This document shows positions 31,830 to 41,027 of a DNA stretch of 64,000 bases, in pieces. The first letter of the stretch is position 1; every line of letters starts with the position of its first letter. The position numbers were made by a program, and so were the translations under genes. The stretch comes from GCA-003244245 sp963823755 (GTDB lineage Bacteria > Actinomycetota > Actinomycetes > Mycobacteriales > Pseudonocardiaceae): positions 124,001-188,000 of the forward strand of contig CAWGMP010000008.1 in assembly GCA_963823755.1 (NCBI GenBank), read 5' to 3'. Below the pieces are notes generated by a model. The model saw only the letters and a list, made by a program, of their open reading frames with translations. It did not search any database and was not told the DNA's origin.

Positions 31830-32486
31830 TCATCGCTGTTCCAGGATCCGCTGCAGCGCGTCCAACGCCCGGCTGGCGCTGGATTTCACGGTACCGCGGC
31901 TGACCCCGGTGGCCGCCGCGATCTCCGCCTCGCTCATTCCGCCGTAGTAACGCAGCACCAGCACCTCGCGTTGCCGCGGTGGCAGCTGGCCCAGGGCGAC
32001 GACCACCGCGTGATGCTCGGTGGTGAGCATCGCCAGCGACTCCGCAGAGCGTGCGTTGGCCTGATGCGGGGGTACGTAGCCGCGAGCGGTCTTGCGGCGG
32101 CGCAGCACCGAACGGGAGCCGTTGACCACCGCGGTGCGCAGGTAGCCCAGCGCGGCAGCCTCGTCGCGCAGCCCCGACCAGTGCCGATGCAGTCCGGTGA
32201 AAGCCTCCTGCACGACGTCTTCGGCGGTGGCCACCTCGTCGACCAGCAGGATCGCTAGCCGCACCAGCCGCATCCGGTGCTGGCGGTACAGATCCTCCAA
32301 GGTCAGCGGGGCATCGGCGGGGTGGCCCGGCTGGGTCTCCGGTGGCGTGTCGGATGGGATGTCGGGTGGCGCATCCAGCACCCGCAGGTGGCCGAGGGTC
32401 ATCTCGACCGAGTGCTGCACGGTCACACGGTCCAGCGGTTCGTCGGGGGCCACGCCGAAAACGTACTGCGGCCACGTCACGCCCAT
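31830..32486 (-). CDS. ECF RNA polymerase sigma factor (SigE/SigM-like, actinobacterial type)
   Basis: Up to 218 residues. Region 2 is DLYRQHRMRLVRLAILLVDE with DVVQEAFTGLHRHW; region 4 is LGQLPPRQREVLVLRYYGGM with SEAEIAAATGVSRGTVKSSA. The first 55 residues form a Pro-rich extension without sigma similarity, so the true start could be nearer 32402. It would direct RNA polymerase to a small regulon; the small membrane protein gene follows. It is divergent from fba, sharing about 100 bases of promoter region. Confidence 0.88.
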   Translation of the reverse strand: MGVTWPQYVFGVAPDEPLDRVTVQHSVEMTLGHLRVLDAPPDIPSDTPPETQPGHPADAPLTLEDLYRQHRMRLVRLAILLVDEVATAEDVVQEAFTGLHRHWSGLRDEAAALGYLRTAVVNGSRSVLRRRKTARGYVPPHQANARSAESLAMLTTEHHAVVVALGQLPPRQREVLVLRYYGGMSEAEIAAATGVSRGTVKSSASRALDALQRILEQR

Positions 32487-32583
32487 CCGATCGCGTCTTG
32501 TCAGACGGGTGGGCCATACTGCGGCGAGTCACCACGTGCCGACCCGAATGGCCAGCACCGAATAGGTTCGGAGGTCACCTACC

Positions 32584-33615
32584 ATGCCCATCGCGACACC
32601 CGACGTCTACGGCGAGATGCTGGACCGCGCAAAGGCCGGGGAGTTCGCCTACCCGGCGATCAACGTGACCTCGTCGGAGACGCTCAACGCGGCGCTGCGG
32701 GGGTTCGCCGAGGCCGAGAGCGACGGCATCGTGCAGCTGTCCACCGGCGGGTCGGAGTTCGCCTCGGGTGGCAAGGTCAAGGACATGGTCACCGGCTCGG
32801 TGGCGATGGCCGAGTTCGCGAGTGTGGTGGCCGCCAGATACCCGGTCAACGTCGTGCTGCACACCGATCACTGCCCCGAGAACAAGCTCGACGCCTTCGT
32901 CCGGCCGCTGATCGCGATCTCCCAGGAGCGGGTGGCCCGTGGGGACAACCCGCTGTTCCAGTCGCACATGTGGGACGGTTCGGCCACCGAGTTGCACCGC
33001 AATCTGGCCATCGCCGCCGAGCTGCTGAACACCTGCGCCAAAGCGAAGATCGTCCTGGAGGTGGAGATCGGCGTCGTCGGCGGCGAGGAGGACGGTGTCG
33101 CACACGAGATCAACGAGAAGCTTTACACCACCGCCGAGGACTATGCGCACACCGTCGATGCGCTCGGCGGCGGCGAGCAGGGCCGCTACTTGCTGGCCGC
33201 GACGTTCGGGAATGTGCACGGCGTGTACAAGCCGGGCAATGTCAAGCTCCGTCCGGAGATCCTGAAAATGGGACAGCAGGTCGCCGCGCGTAAGCTGGGC
33301 CTGCCCGAGGGCTCCCACCCGTTGGACCTGGTTTTCCATGGTGGGTCAGGCTCGCAGTTGGGGGAGATCCATGAGGCGCTCACCTACGGTGTGATCAAGA
33401 TGAACGTCGACACCGACACCCAGTACGCCTTCACCCGCCCGATCGTTGACCACATGTTCACCAACTACGGCGGGGTGCTCAAGGTCGACGGTGAGGTCGG
33501 CAACAAGAAGGTCTACGACCCGCGGTCCTACCTCAAGCGTGCCGAGCAATCGATGGCCGCCCGGGTGACGCAGGCCTGTGCGGACCTGCGCTCCGCCGGC
33601 CGCAGGCTGGCATGA
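32584..33615 (+). CDS. fba: Class II fructose-bisphosphate aldolase
   Basis: Encodes 343 residues, the expected length for the class IIA enzyme. Zinc ligands and catalytic residues are visible in VVLHTDHCPENK, FGNVHGVYKPGNVKL and LVFHGGSGSQLGEI; the start MPIATPDVYGEMLDRAKAGE is typical. It cleaves fructose 1,6-bisphosphate to DHAP and glyceraldehyde 3-phosphate (and the reverse). The DUF3151 gene overlaps its end by four bases. With phosphofructokinase at 28005 it gives two successive glycolytic steps in 5 kb. Confidence 0.95.
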   Translation: MPIATPDVYGEMLDRAKAGEFAYPAINVTSSETLNAALRGFAEAESDGIVQLSTGGSEFASGGKVKDMVTGSVAMAEFASVVAARYPVNVVLHTDHCPENKLDAFVRPLIAISQERVARGDNPLFQSHMWDGSATELHRNLAIAAELLNTCAKAKIVLEVEIGVVGGEEDGVAHEINEKLYTTAEDYAHTVDALGGGEQGRYLLAATFGNVHGVYKPGNVKLRPEILKMGQQVAARKLGLPEGSHPLDLVFHGGSGSQLGEIHEALTYGVIKMNVDTDTQYAFTRPIVDHMFTNYGGVLKVDGEVGNKKVYDPRSYLKRAEQSMAARVTQACADLRSAGRRLA

Positions 33616-34028
33616 ACGTGCACGGAAACCTGCTGGGGCCCAACCCGACGCTGCTGCCCGAGCAGCCCGATGCCGAGGCGGCCCTCGCAGCGGCGAACGA
33701 CCCGGCGCAGGTGGCCGCCGCGTACCCGGAGTTCTCCGCCGCCTGGGCGGCGCTGGCCGAACGGGCGCTCGACGAGGGGGACGCCGTTGCCGGCTACGCC
33801 TTCGCCCGCACCGGATACCATCGCAGTCTCGACCAGCTCCGTCGCGCCGGCTGGAAGGGTCACGGGCCGGTGCCGTGGTCACACGGCCCCAACCGGGGTT
33901 TCCTGCGTGCGCTCGCTGCGCTGGCCCGAGCGGCTGCCGAGATCGGCGAGGACCCCGAAGCCCGGCGGTGCCGCGACTTCCTCGACGAGTGCGATCCCGC
34001 CGCGGCCGGTGCCCTCGGGCTGGGCTGA
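33612..34028 (+). CDS. DUF3151 family protein
   Basis: Encodes 138 residues: MNVHGNLLGPNPTLLPEQPD, AGYAFARTGYHRSLDQLRRA and WKGHGPVPWSHGPNRGFLRA identify the actinobacterial DUF3151 family. It overlaps fba by ATGA and is cotranscribed, as in mycobacteria where the homologue also lies near fba. Function not known; soluble and helical. Confidence 0.9.
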   Translation: MNVHGNLLGPNPTLLPEQPDAEAALAAANDPAQVAAAYPEFSAAWAALAERALDEGDAVAGYAFARTGYHRSLDQLRRAGWKGHGPVPWSHGPNRGFLRALAALARAAAEIGEDPEARRCRDFLDECDPAAAGALGLG

Positions 34029-34036
34029 CCTACCGG

Positions 34037-34819
34037 CTACAACAGCTCTGCGGGAAGGCTGGCGTACTCCTTTCGCAGGGCGCCCAGAACAGGATGCTCA
34101 GCCGGCCAGTGAGAGTCGTCGATGGCGCTGATGGAGCGGATACCGACCGCAGCGTTGGTGGCGAATACCGCATCCACCTCGGCCAGCTGGCCAAGAGTGA
34201 TCGGTACGGTGGTGGCATGCTCGTCCCGAGCCCGGCTGATCAGTCTCATGGTCACGCCGGGCAGGCAGTCCGCCTGGGGCCAGACGACCCGGTCGCCGTC
34301 GACGAATCCGAGATTCGATGTGGCCGCTTCGGAGATGGTGCCGTCGGTGTCGATGAACAGCACGTCATCGAAGCCATTGCGCTGCGCGATGCGCCTGCGT
34401 CGAAGAGAACCGAACAGCCCGACGTGTTTGACGTCAGGCATATCGCGACAATAGACAGCAGACTGGAGGCGCAGCGCGGGAGGCGGCGTGTGCGCGACTG
34501 GTCGGGTTGTGACCAGGACTTGCGGTTCTGCGTCCGCACCGGGATGCCCGAGTTCGAGGGCGGGGTCGAACACGGTCACCCGGACCACCACCGACCGGCT
34601 GACGTCGGCCAGCGCCTGGCGAACGACGTGTCGGACCCGGTCGGGGTCCAGGTCGGCATCGAACACCCGGCGGCAGTCCCGCATCAAGCGTTCCAGGTGG
34701 AGCGAGAGACCGCGGACCCGCTGGTCGTCGACTCGCATCGAGGTGAAATGACCGTAGTTGGTCAACGCCAGGACCTGGACCTGGTCGAGGTCGGCTGGAA
34801 CGCCGTTCAGGTCCGCCAT
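34037..34819 (-). CDS. Class IV aminotransferase (ADC lyase/BCAT fold)
   Basis: Encodes 260 residues. PLP fold-type IV hallmarks: the Schiff-base Lys in MPDVKHVGLFGSL, and GTISEAATSNLGFVDGD, followed by CLPGVTMRLI. Such enzymes act as branched-chain aminotransferases, D-amino acid transaminases or 4-amino-4-deoxychorismate lyases. The short length and LxGVTR-like motif favour the last, but no pab genes are near. Convergent with the DUF3151 gene across nine bases. Confidence 0.85.
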   Translation of the reverse strand: MADLNGVPADLDQVQVLALTNYGHFTSMRVDDQRVRGLSLHLERLMRDCRRVFDADLDPDRVRHVVRQALADVSRSVVVRVTVFDPALELGHPGADAEPQVLVTTRPVAHTPPPALRLQSAVYCRDMPDVKHVGLFGSLRRRRIAQRNGFDDVLFIDTDGTISEAATSNLGFVDGDRVVWPQADCLPGVTMRLISRARDEHATTVPITLGQLAEVDAVFATNAAVGIRSISAIDDSHWPAEHPVLGALRKEYASLPAELL

Positions 34820-34913
34820 GGGCGGGTCTCAGTCTCGCATCGACTGGGCTCTGACCGGCTCGGGCGAGCTGTGACAAGGAAGCCTGCAGGCATGCTGACC
34901 ACCGAGATCGGTT

Positions 34914-35510
34914 TCAGGTCAGCCGGTCGAGCTGGAGCTGCACGGGGAACGGCACGCTGGTGGTGAACGTACCGGTGACCGCGCCGGAGTCGGCGTAGCC
35001 GAAGTCCTCGGCGAGGTGGCAGTCCAGCAGTGACACTGGCTTATCGAGGTCCACGATCCAGTAGTGGGGGATGCCGGCGTCGGCGTACTCATGTCGCTTG
35101 GTGACGTAATCAAGCCGTCGAGAACCAGGTGAGACGATCTCCACGACGATGAGCACGTCTCCGGTTTCGAGTAGTCCGCCATCCCGGTCCACCCTGTTGA
35201 TCGCCTTGCTATCGACCACGACCAGATCGGGTCGGCGCACCGAGCCAGGCTGGTCTGCGGGAACCAGTCCCAGGTCGATGTCGACGTCCGGGATGACGCA
35301 CACCGTGTCGGGTAGTTGTGGGTGCAAGTGCCTCGCCAGCGCGAACCCGGCCAGGTTGTGCTTCGCGGTCGGACTGGGCGACACCAGCATGCGGCCTTCC
35401 ACGAGTTCGGTGTAACCCCATCCGGTCTCACCGAGCTGGGCGTACTCAGCAGCGGTCAGGAGACGCGCAACTGGTGGACCCGGTATGCCCAGTGGCTCGG
35501 CGGCGGCCAT
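34914..35510 (-). CDS. Uma2 family (PD-(D/E)xK) nuclease-like protein
   Basis: Encodes 198 residues, start ATG 35510 with AGGGAGG six bases upstream. The restriction-endonuclease-like core is complete: VIPDVDIDLGLVPAD, RRPDLVVVDSKA, VLIVVEIVSPGSRRLDYVTK and YADAGIPHYWIVDLDK. Uma2 proteins are frequent in cyanobacteria and actinobacteria, often in many copies; their biological role is unclear. Longer frames reaching 36311 cross into the next gene and are artefacts. Confidence 0.88.
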   Translation of the reverse strand: MAAAEPLGIPGPPVARLLTAAEYAQLGETGWGYTELVEGRMLVSPSPTAKHNLAGFALARHLHPQLPDTVCVIPDVDIDLGLVPADQPGSVRRPDLVVVDSKAINRVDRDGGLLETGDVLIVVEIVSPGSRRLDYVTKRHEYADAGIPHYWIVDLDKPVSLLDCHLAEDFGYADSGAVTGTFTTSVPFPVQLQLDRLT

Positions 35511-35659
35511 GATGCCCTCCCTTCGCTCCATCCTGTGATTGTGGCGCATCCCTTCGTCAGGTCGCGCAGCGCGACGGCTGCCGCGTCGAACCGTTCGCAG
35601 AACTCGGCCGCAGCGACGGTACTGGTGGTGTCGCGGACCGGTTGCAGTGACCAGCTCCG

Positions 35660-36305
35660 TCAAGGTCGGGCGAGTCGCCAGTCCTCGGTGTGCCGGTACC
35701 AGGTCCAGCGGTCGGCAGTCCGGTCGGCGACGCCGTCGCGCCACACCCCGGTCGGGCGACAGCCCAGCTGCACGGCGCGCCCGGCGGCATACCGCGCCCG
35801 ACGCCCGAGCAGTCCGTGGCGCACCACCCGGACCACGAGCCCGAGAGCGCGGTCCGGCGCCACCTCCAGCAGTGCTGCCCGCCCGCGCAGCACGACCTCG
35901 TCGTCGCAGTAGGCCACCCCGTCCAGCGGCCGTACGACGCCGCGCCCCAGCAGCACACCGCCCGCGTCGTCGCGCACCAGTGGCACCCGCTCCGGTTCGC
36001 CATGCAGCGCGACGTCGGCTGCTGTGGGCGACGCTGTCGGCAGGCCCCAGAGCCGGGCCACCGCCGACGACGCCGCGACCGGCACGTAGCCCACCGGCAC
36101 CGCCCCCAGGAAGCTCGGTGCGCAGCAGCCGGAGCAGCACCGCGGCCAGGTCGGCGTCGGTTCCGCAGACCACCAGGCGGCGGCCACCCAGACCGGTCAA
36201 CGTCTCGTCGAGGTCCTCGCGCCTGGGGTGGGACGGTACCGGGGTCGCCAGCCCAGTTCCGGGCCACCGGGCGGACCCGCACGTCAACACCACGGCACCG
36301 GCCAC
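35660..36305 (-). pseudogene. Conserved actinobacterial protein beside purA, with a one-base frameshift
   Basis: Read from a GTG near 36305 (AGGAGG five bases upstream), the minus strand gives LVVCGTDADLAAVLLRLLRT-EL, then the frame must change near 36108 to continue GAVPVGYVPVAASSAVARLW and on to TWYRHTEDWRLARP. An extra C in GAGCTTCCTGGGGGCGG would explain it. Each half on its own looks like normal host sequence, so the break is recent or a sequencing error. A hypothetical gene sits at this place beside purA in mycobacteria; I do not know its function. It is divergent from purA and shares its promoter region. Confidence 0.65.
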
Positions 36306-36372
36306 TCCCACCTCCTGGGTCTACGCTCGGTTAGCGCATCAGCGCGGCGAACATCCACCGTTGGAGTACCAC

Positions 36373-37656
<1,284 letters not shown>

Positions 37657-37710
37657 TGGTACCACCGCCGTACCTGAGATCAGCCGACCACGCGACGCAA
37701 CGCCGGTGGG

Positions 37711-39279
37711 TCATCTACTGAGCATGGCCTCCTCGAGGTCTAGTTCGTGCAGCGTGCGGGACAGGACTTGGTCGTTGATGCGGCCGGCGTCGCGCAAACT
37801 CACCAGCGTGTCGCGCTCGGCAGCCAGCATCTCCAGCCGTAACCGGCGGTAGATCACGCTGGGCGCCTCGCCGAGCTCGGTCTGGGGACGCCCGAGTCGT
37901 TCCCAAACGCTGTGACTGCGCTGCTCGGCGGCCTTACGCAACCGGGTGGTCACCGAGTCCGGGGCTCCATCCGAGACGCTCTCCAGCCGATCGAGGGCGG
38001 CCTGCGTCGAGGCGTGGATCGCGTCCGCCTCGGCCAGGGTGTCGTCATAGGATTCGCGGCCCTGTACCCCCAGGCGGCGGATCACCCAGGGAAGCGTCAG
38101 GCCGTGCAGCAGCAAGGTCGCGACGGTGACGCAGAACGCCAGAAAGATGATCTCGGCCCGGCCCGGGAACGGGGCGCCGGAGTTGGTGGACTGCGGGATC
38201 GTCGAGGCCGCGGCCAGGGTGACCACCCCGCGCATTCCCGCCCAGGACAGCACCGCCGGCACCTGCCACGGCGGCGCCGGGTCCCGGGCCCGCACTCGGC
38301 GCAACAGCGCGCGCGGCAGGTAGATCGCCGGGAACACCCAGGCCACCCTGGCCAGCACTGCTACCACGGTCACTGCGACCGCGGCGATCAGCAGCGGGCC
38401 GACGGCACCCACACCGCCCACCACCGCCGGCAGCTGCAGCCCGATCAAGGCGAAGACGAATGCCTCGAGCACGGTGTCCGCGGCCTGCCACACCGCTTGG
38501 TCCTGCAGTCGGGTGGCGTAACCGGCCTGGGGGGCGTGATGGCCCAGATACAGCCCGGTCACCACCACCGCGAGTACACCGGACACGTGCACCTGCTCAG
38601 CCACTGCATACGCCGCGAAGGGCACCACCAGCCCCAGGGCACTCTCCAACTTGGGATCGCGCAGCCTCAGCCGCACCTGATGCACCACCCGGCCGAGTAC
38701 CGCACCCAGCGTCACGCCACCGGCCGCGGTCAACAGGAACCCGCCCAGCCCCGACCACAGCGAGAAGCCGGTTCCGACGGTGGCGGCTACCGCGACCCGC
38801 AACGCGGTGAGCGCGGTGGCGTCGTTGAACAGGCTCTCCCCGGCCAGCACCGTCATCACCCGGCTGGGCAGCCTCAGGCGTCGCCCGATCGTCACCGCAG
38901 CCACCGCATCCGGTGGCGCCACCACCGCGGCGAGCGCCAGTGCGGCGCCCGGTGGCAGGCCGGGTACCAGCCACCAGGCGACCAGCCCGACGCACGCGGT
39001 GCTGAACAGCACCAACCCGACTGCGAGCAGCCCGATGGATCGGATGTTCGCCCTGATCTGGATGGTCGAGCTGTCCAGCGCGGCGGAGTACAGCAGTGGT
39101 GGCAGGATCCCGTAGAGCACCAGGTCCGGGTCGAGCTGGTAGTCCGGGACCCCGGGGATCGCCGAGATGGCCAATCCGGTCACGACTAGCGTCAGCGGTG
39201 CGGGTAGGCGCACCCGGCGACTCACCGCGGTCACCGCGAGCGCACTGAGCATGAGCAGGATCAGCGGCATACCGTCCAT
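37711..39279 (-). CDS. CPA1-family Na+/H+ antiporter
   Basis: Encodes about 522 residues from ATG 39279 (MDGMPLILLMLSALAV). Twelve or so membrane helices span the first 410 residues; the ion-binding motif is VAPPDAVAAVTIGRRLRLP, with LAGESLFNDATALTALRVAV and WAGMRGVVTLAAA. A cytosolic helical tail of about 110 residues (from GVQGRESYDDTLAEADAIHA) ends the protein. It exchanges Na+ or K+ for H+ for pH and ion balance. Confidence 0.92.
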   Translation of the reverse strand: MDGMPLILLMLSALAVTAVSRRVRLPAPLTLVVTGLAISAIPGVPDYQLDPDLVLYGILPPLLYSAALDSSTIQIRANIRSIGLLAVGLVLFSTACVGLVAWWLVPGLPPGAALALAAVVAPPDAVAAVTIGRRLRLPSRVMTVLAGESLFNDATALTALRVAVAATVGTGFSLWSGLGGFLLTAAGGVTLGAVLGRVVHQVRLRLRDPKLESALGLVVPFAAYAVAEQVHVSGVLAVVVTGLYLGHHAPQAGYATRLQDQAVWQAADTVLEAFVFALIGLQLPAVVGGVGAVGPLLIAAVAVTVVAVLARVAWVFPAIYLPRALLRRVRARDPAPPWQVPAVLSWAGMRGVVTLAAASTIPQSTNSGAPFPGRAEIIFLAFCVTVATLLLHGLTLPWVIRRLGVQGRESYDDTLAEADAIHASTQAALDRLESVSDGAPDSVTTRLRKAAEQRSHSVWERLGRPQTELGEAPSVIYRRLRLEMLAAERDTLVSLRDAGRINDQVLSRTLHELDLEEAMLSR

Positions 39280-39323
39280 GAGGCCAGGATGCACTGGGAT
39301 ACAGCAGCGCTGGGAGCTATCAG

Positions 39324-39587
39324 ATGACCTGTGAACACGTGCAGCAGCTACCTGACCCGGCGCCCGAGCCGCCGGAGCCTGCGACCTGCACCGACTGCGC
39401 CGAGATGGGGGTCTCGGTGTGGGCACATCTGCGGATGTGCCTGAGCTGCGGGCATGTGGCCTGCTGCGATTCCAGCCCACACCGGCACGCCACCGTGCAT
39501 TACTACCGCAGCGACCATCCGGTGATGCGGTCTGCCGAACCCGGCGAGGCCTGGCGCTGGTGTTACCTCGACCGTCGGCTGGTCTGA
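39324..39587 (+). CDS. UBP-type zinc finger protein
   Basis: Encodes 87 residues with the full zinc pattern: MTCEHVQQL, CTDCAEMGVSVWAHLRMCLS-CGHVACCDSSPHRHATVHYY and RSDHPVMR..WCYLDRRLV. In eukaryotes the fold binds ubiquitin tails; bacterial single-domain versions are common in actinobacteria with unknown partner. It is divergent from the antiporter, an association I know from other actinobacteria. Confidence 0.88.
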   Translation: MTCEHVQQLPDPAPEPPEPATCTDCAEMGVSVWAHLRMCLSCGHVACCDSSPHRHATVHYYRSDHPVMRSAEPGEAWRWCYLDRRLV

Positions 39588-39615
39588 GCCCCGCCTGGGG
39601 ACTGCACGGTGCGGA

Positions 39616-39828
39616 TCAGATGACGGCGTCCAGTGTTCCGCTTCTGGCCTGCGCGAGCAGGTCGCCGAACTGCCCGGCACTCATCCGTACCTGGGAACCG
39701 AAGTCATCGGTGAGTACGATGCGCTGCTCAGGTGGTGCGGTTTCGTCGACGAACAGTTGGGGGCAGTTGCAATCGTTGCAAGTGCCGCAGAACGTGGCGA
39801 GCGGTTGGGCTGTGGTGACATCGAACAT
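39616..39828 (-). CDS. Small conserved hypothetical protein with a Cys cluster
   Basis: Encodes 70 residues from ATG 39828 (MFDVTTAQPLATFCGTCNDC). CGTCNDCNCPQLFVDE carries four close Cys and could bind metal; the C-terminal half is IVLTDDFGSQVRMSAGQFGD-LLAQAR. GGAGGTTG precedes the start. Proteins of this plan are frequent near actinobacterial regulators. Function unknown. Confidence 0.7.
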   Translation of the reverse strand: MFDVTTAQPLATFCGTCNDCNCPQLFVDETAPPEQRIVLTDDFGSQVRMSAGQFGDLLAQARSGTLDAVI

Positions 39829-39944
39829 GATCAACCTCCGGTGTCGTTGCCTGTCCAACCGAAAGTACTTGCCCAGCTACACTTCGCGAGACCCCTCATC
39901 GGGTGGCAACCGCTGTAGCTGCTGGTGACGGACCGGAGGATGGG

Positions 39945-40112
39945 ATGGCCAAGCTGGCCGACCTGCTGACCCACCCGACCGCGCATCAGGCGCTGAAGTT
40001 GTTCCAGTTGCGGAATGGGTTTGCGCTGTTGCAGGAGGCCGCTGCGCCCCGGCGTGATTCGGCGTGTCAGGACCTGATTTGCGAGCTGACGATGATATGC
40101 GGCGTGGCGTGA
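39945..40112 (+). CDS. 55-residue protein coupled to a methyltransferase gene
   Basis: MAKLADLLTHPTAHQALKLF continues to DSACQDLICELTMICGVA and stops at 40112. The ATG has GGAGG five bases upstream, and the stop overlaps the GTG of the methyltransferase (GTGA). This layout argues that the short frame is real. No family recognised; two or three Cys near the end. Confidence 0.5.
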   Translation: MAKLADLLTHPTAHQALKLFQLRNGFALLQEAAAPRRDSACQDLICELTMICGVA

Positions 40113-40888
40113 CCCAGGATGACCGGCGGGCCGCCACGGCAAAGCTGTGGGGATTAGCCGACTACTCCGGCCTCGCGCAGCGGCTTGAGCCCGCGGCGGC
40201 CGCGCTGGTCGAGGTGGCCGCACCGGGCCCGGATGATCGCGTCTTGGACGTCGCTGCCGGCACCGGCAACGTTGCGGTGCTCGCCACCGCCCGCGGCGCA
40301 CGGGTCACCGCCTGTGACATCAGTCCCCGGATGGTGCAGCTGGGCCGGCAGCGCACCGGGCCGCGTGTGGAGTGGATCGAGGCCGACGTCGAGGATCTGC
40401 CGCTGCCCGACGCCGCCGTCGATATCGCCCTCTCCACTTTCGGTCTGATCTTCGCCCAACGGCCCGAGACCGCCCTGGCGCAACTGCGCCGCGTGCTGGT
40501 GCCCGGTGGGCAGTTGGCCTTCACCGCATGGACCGCCGATGGCTACATCGCCCGGCAGAGCCGCATAGTGCGGGACTTCCTGCCCCCCGACCCGACTACT
40601 CCCGATGCGGTGAGCTGGGGTGATCCGGACAACCTGGAACGCAGGCTGGCCGTCGAGTTCACCGATATCAGCATCGAGCGCCGGTCAGTGCCCTGGCATT
40701 TCGACTCGGGCGCGGCGCTGATCGCGTTCCTCGCTGCGCACTCGCCCTCGCATGTCGCCGCGAAGCGAGCGGCTGGTGATCGGGCCGAGGAGATGGTCGC
40801 CGCAATCGAGCGCCACGCGTCCCCCGACGGCGGCCCCGTGCGGATCGATGCCGAGTACCTGCTGGCCAGGGCGCTGGCGCGCCCGTGA
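40109..40888 (+). CDS. SAM-dependent methyltransferase
   Basis: About 259 residues from GTG 40109 (VTQDDRRAATAKLWGLADYS). The Rossmann methyltransferase motifs are clear: VLDVAAGTGNVAVLATARGA (motif I, SAM), VTACDISPRMVQLGRQ, WIEADVEDLPLPDAAVDIAL and LRRVLVPGGQLAFTAWT. It belongs to the UbiE/Methyltransf_11 group; the acceptor is unknown. An upstream ATG at 40097 is possible but would lie inside the small coupled gene. A 46-bp palindrome spans its stop codon. Confidence 0.85.
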   Translation: MTQDDRRAATAKLWGLADYSGLAQRLEPAAAALVEVAAPGPDDRVLDVAAGTGNVAVLATARGARVTACDISPRMVQLGRQRTGPRVEWIEADVEDLPLPDAAVDIALSTFGLIFAQRPETALAQLRRVLVPGGQLAFTAWTADGYIARQSRIVRDFLPPDPTTPDAVSWGDPDNLERRLAVEFTDISIERRSVPWHFDSGAALIAFLAAHSPSHVAAKRAAGDRAEEMVAAIERHASPDGGPVRIDAEYLLARALARP

Positions 40889-40927
40889 GTGGCGAAGCGG
40901 GCGATCGCCCGCTTCGCCACTCACGGG
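40882..40927. terminator. 46-bp perfect palindrome over the methyltransferase stop
   Basis: Each 23-base arm (CCCGTGAGTGGCGAAGCGG plus GCGA) is exactly the inverse complement of the other, with no loop. The stop codon of the methyltransferase (40886-40888) is inside the left arm. It probably terminates transcription before purD. Confidence 0.8.
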
Positions 40928-41027
40928 TCATCATGCGGGCATCTAGCGTACTGGGCGTTACCCGCTGAACGGTTGTTCCTTGTGGACCGGGCGCGTCAGG
41001 CGCCGCCGGCGCCCGTACCCTGCGCAC

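Noticed and set aside
35539..36372. A long N-terminal extension of purA in the same open frame
   Set aside because: The translation is low-complexity Arg/Pro/Ser and is antisense to the gene at 35660-36305; PurA homologues start at MPAIVLIG (36373).
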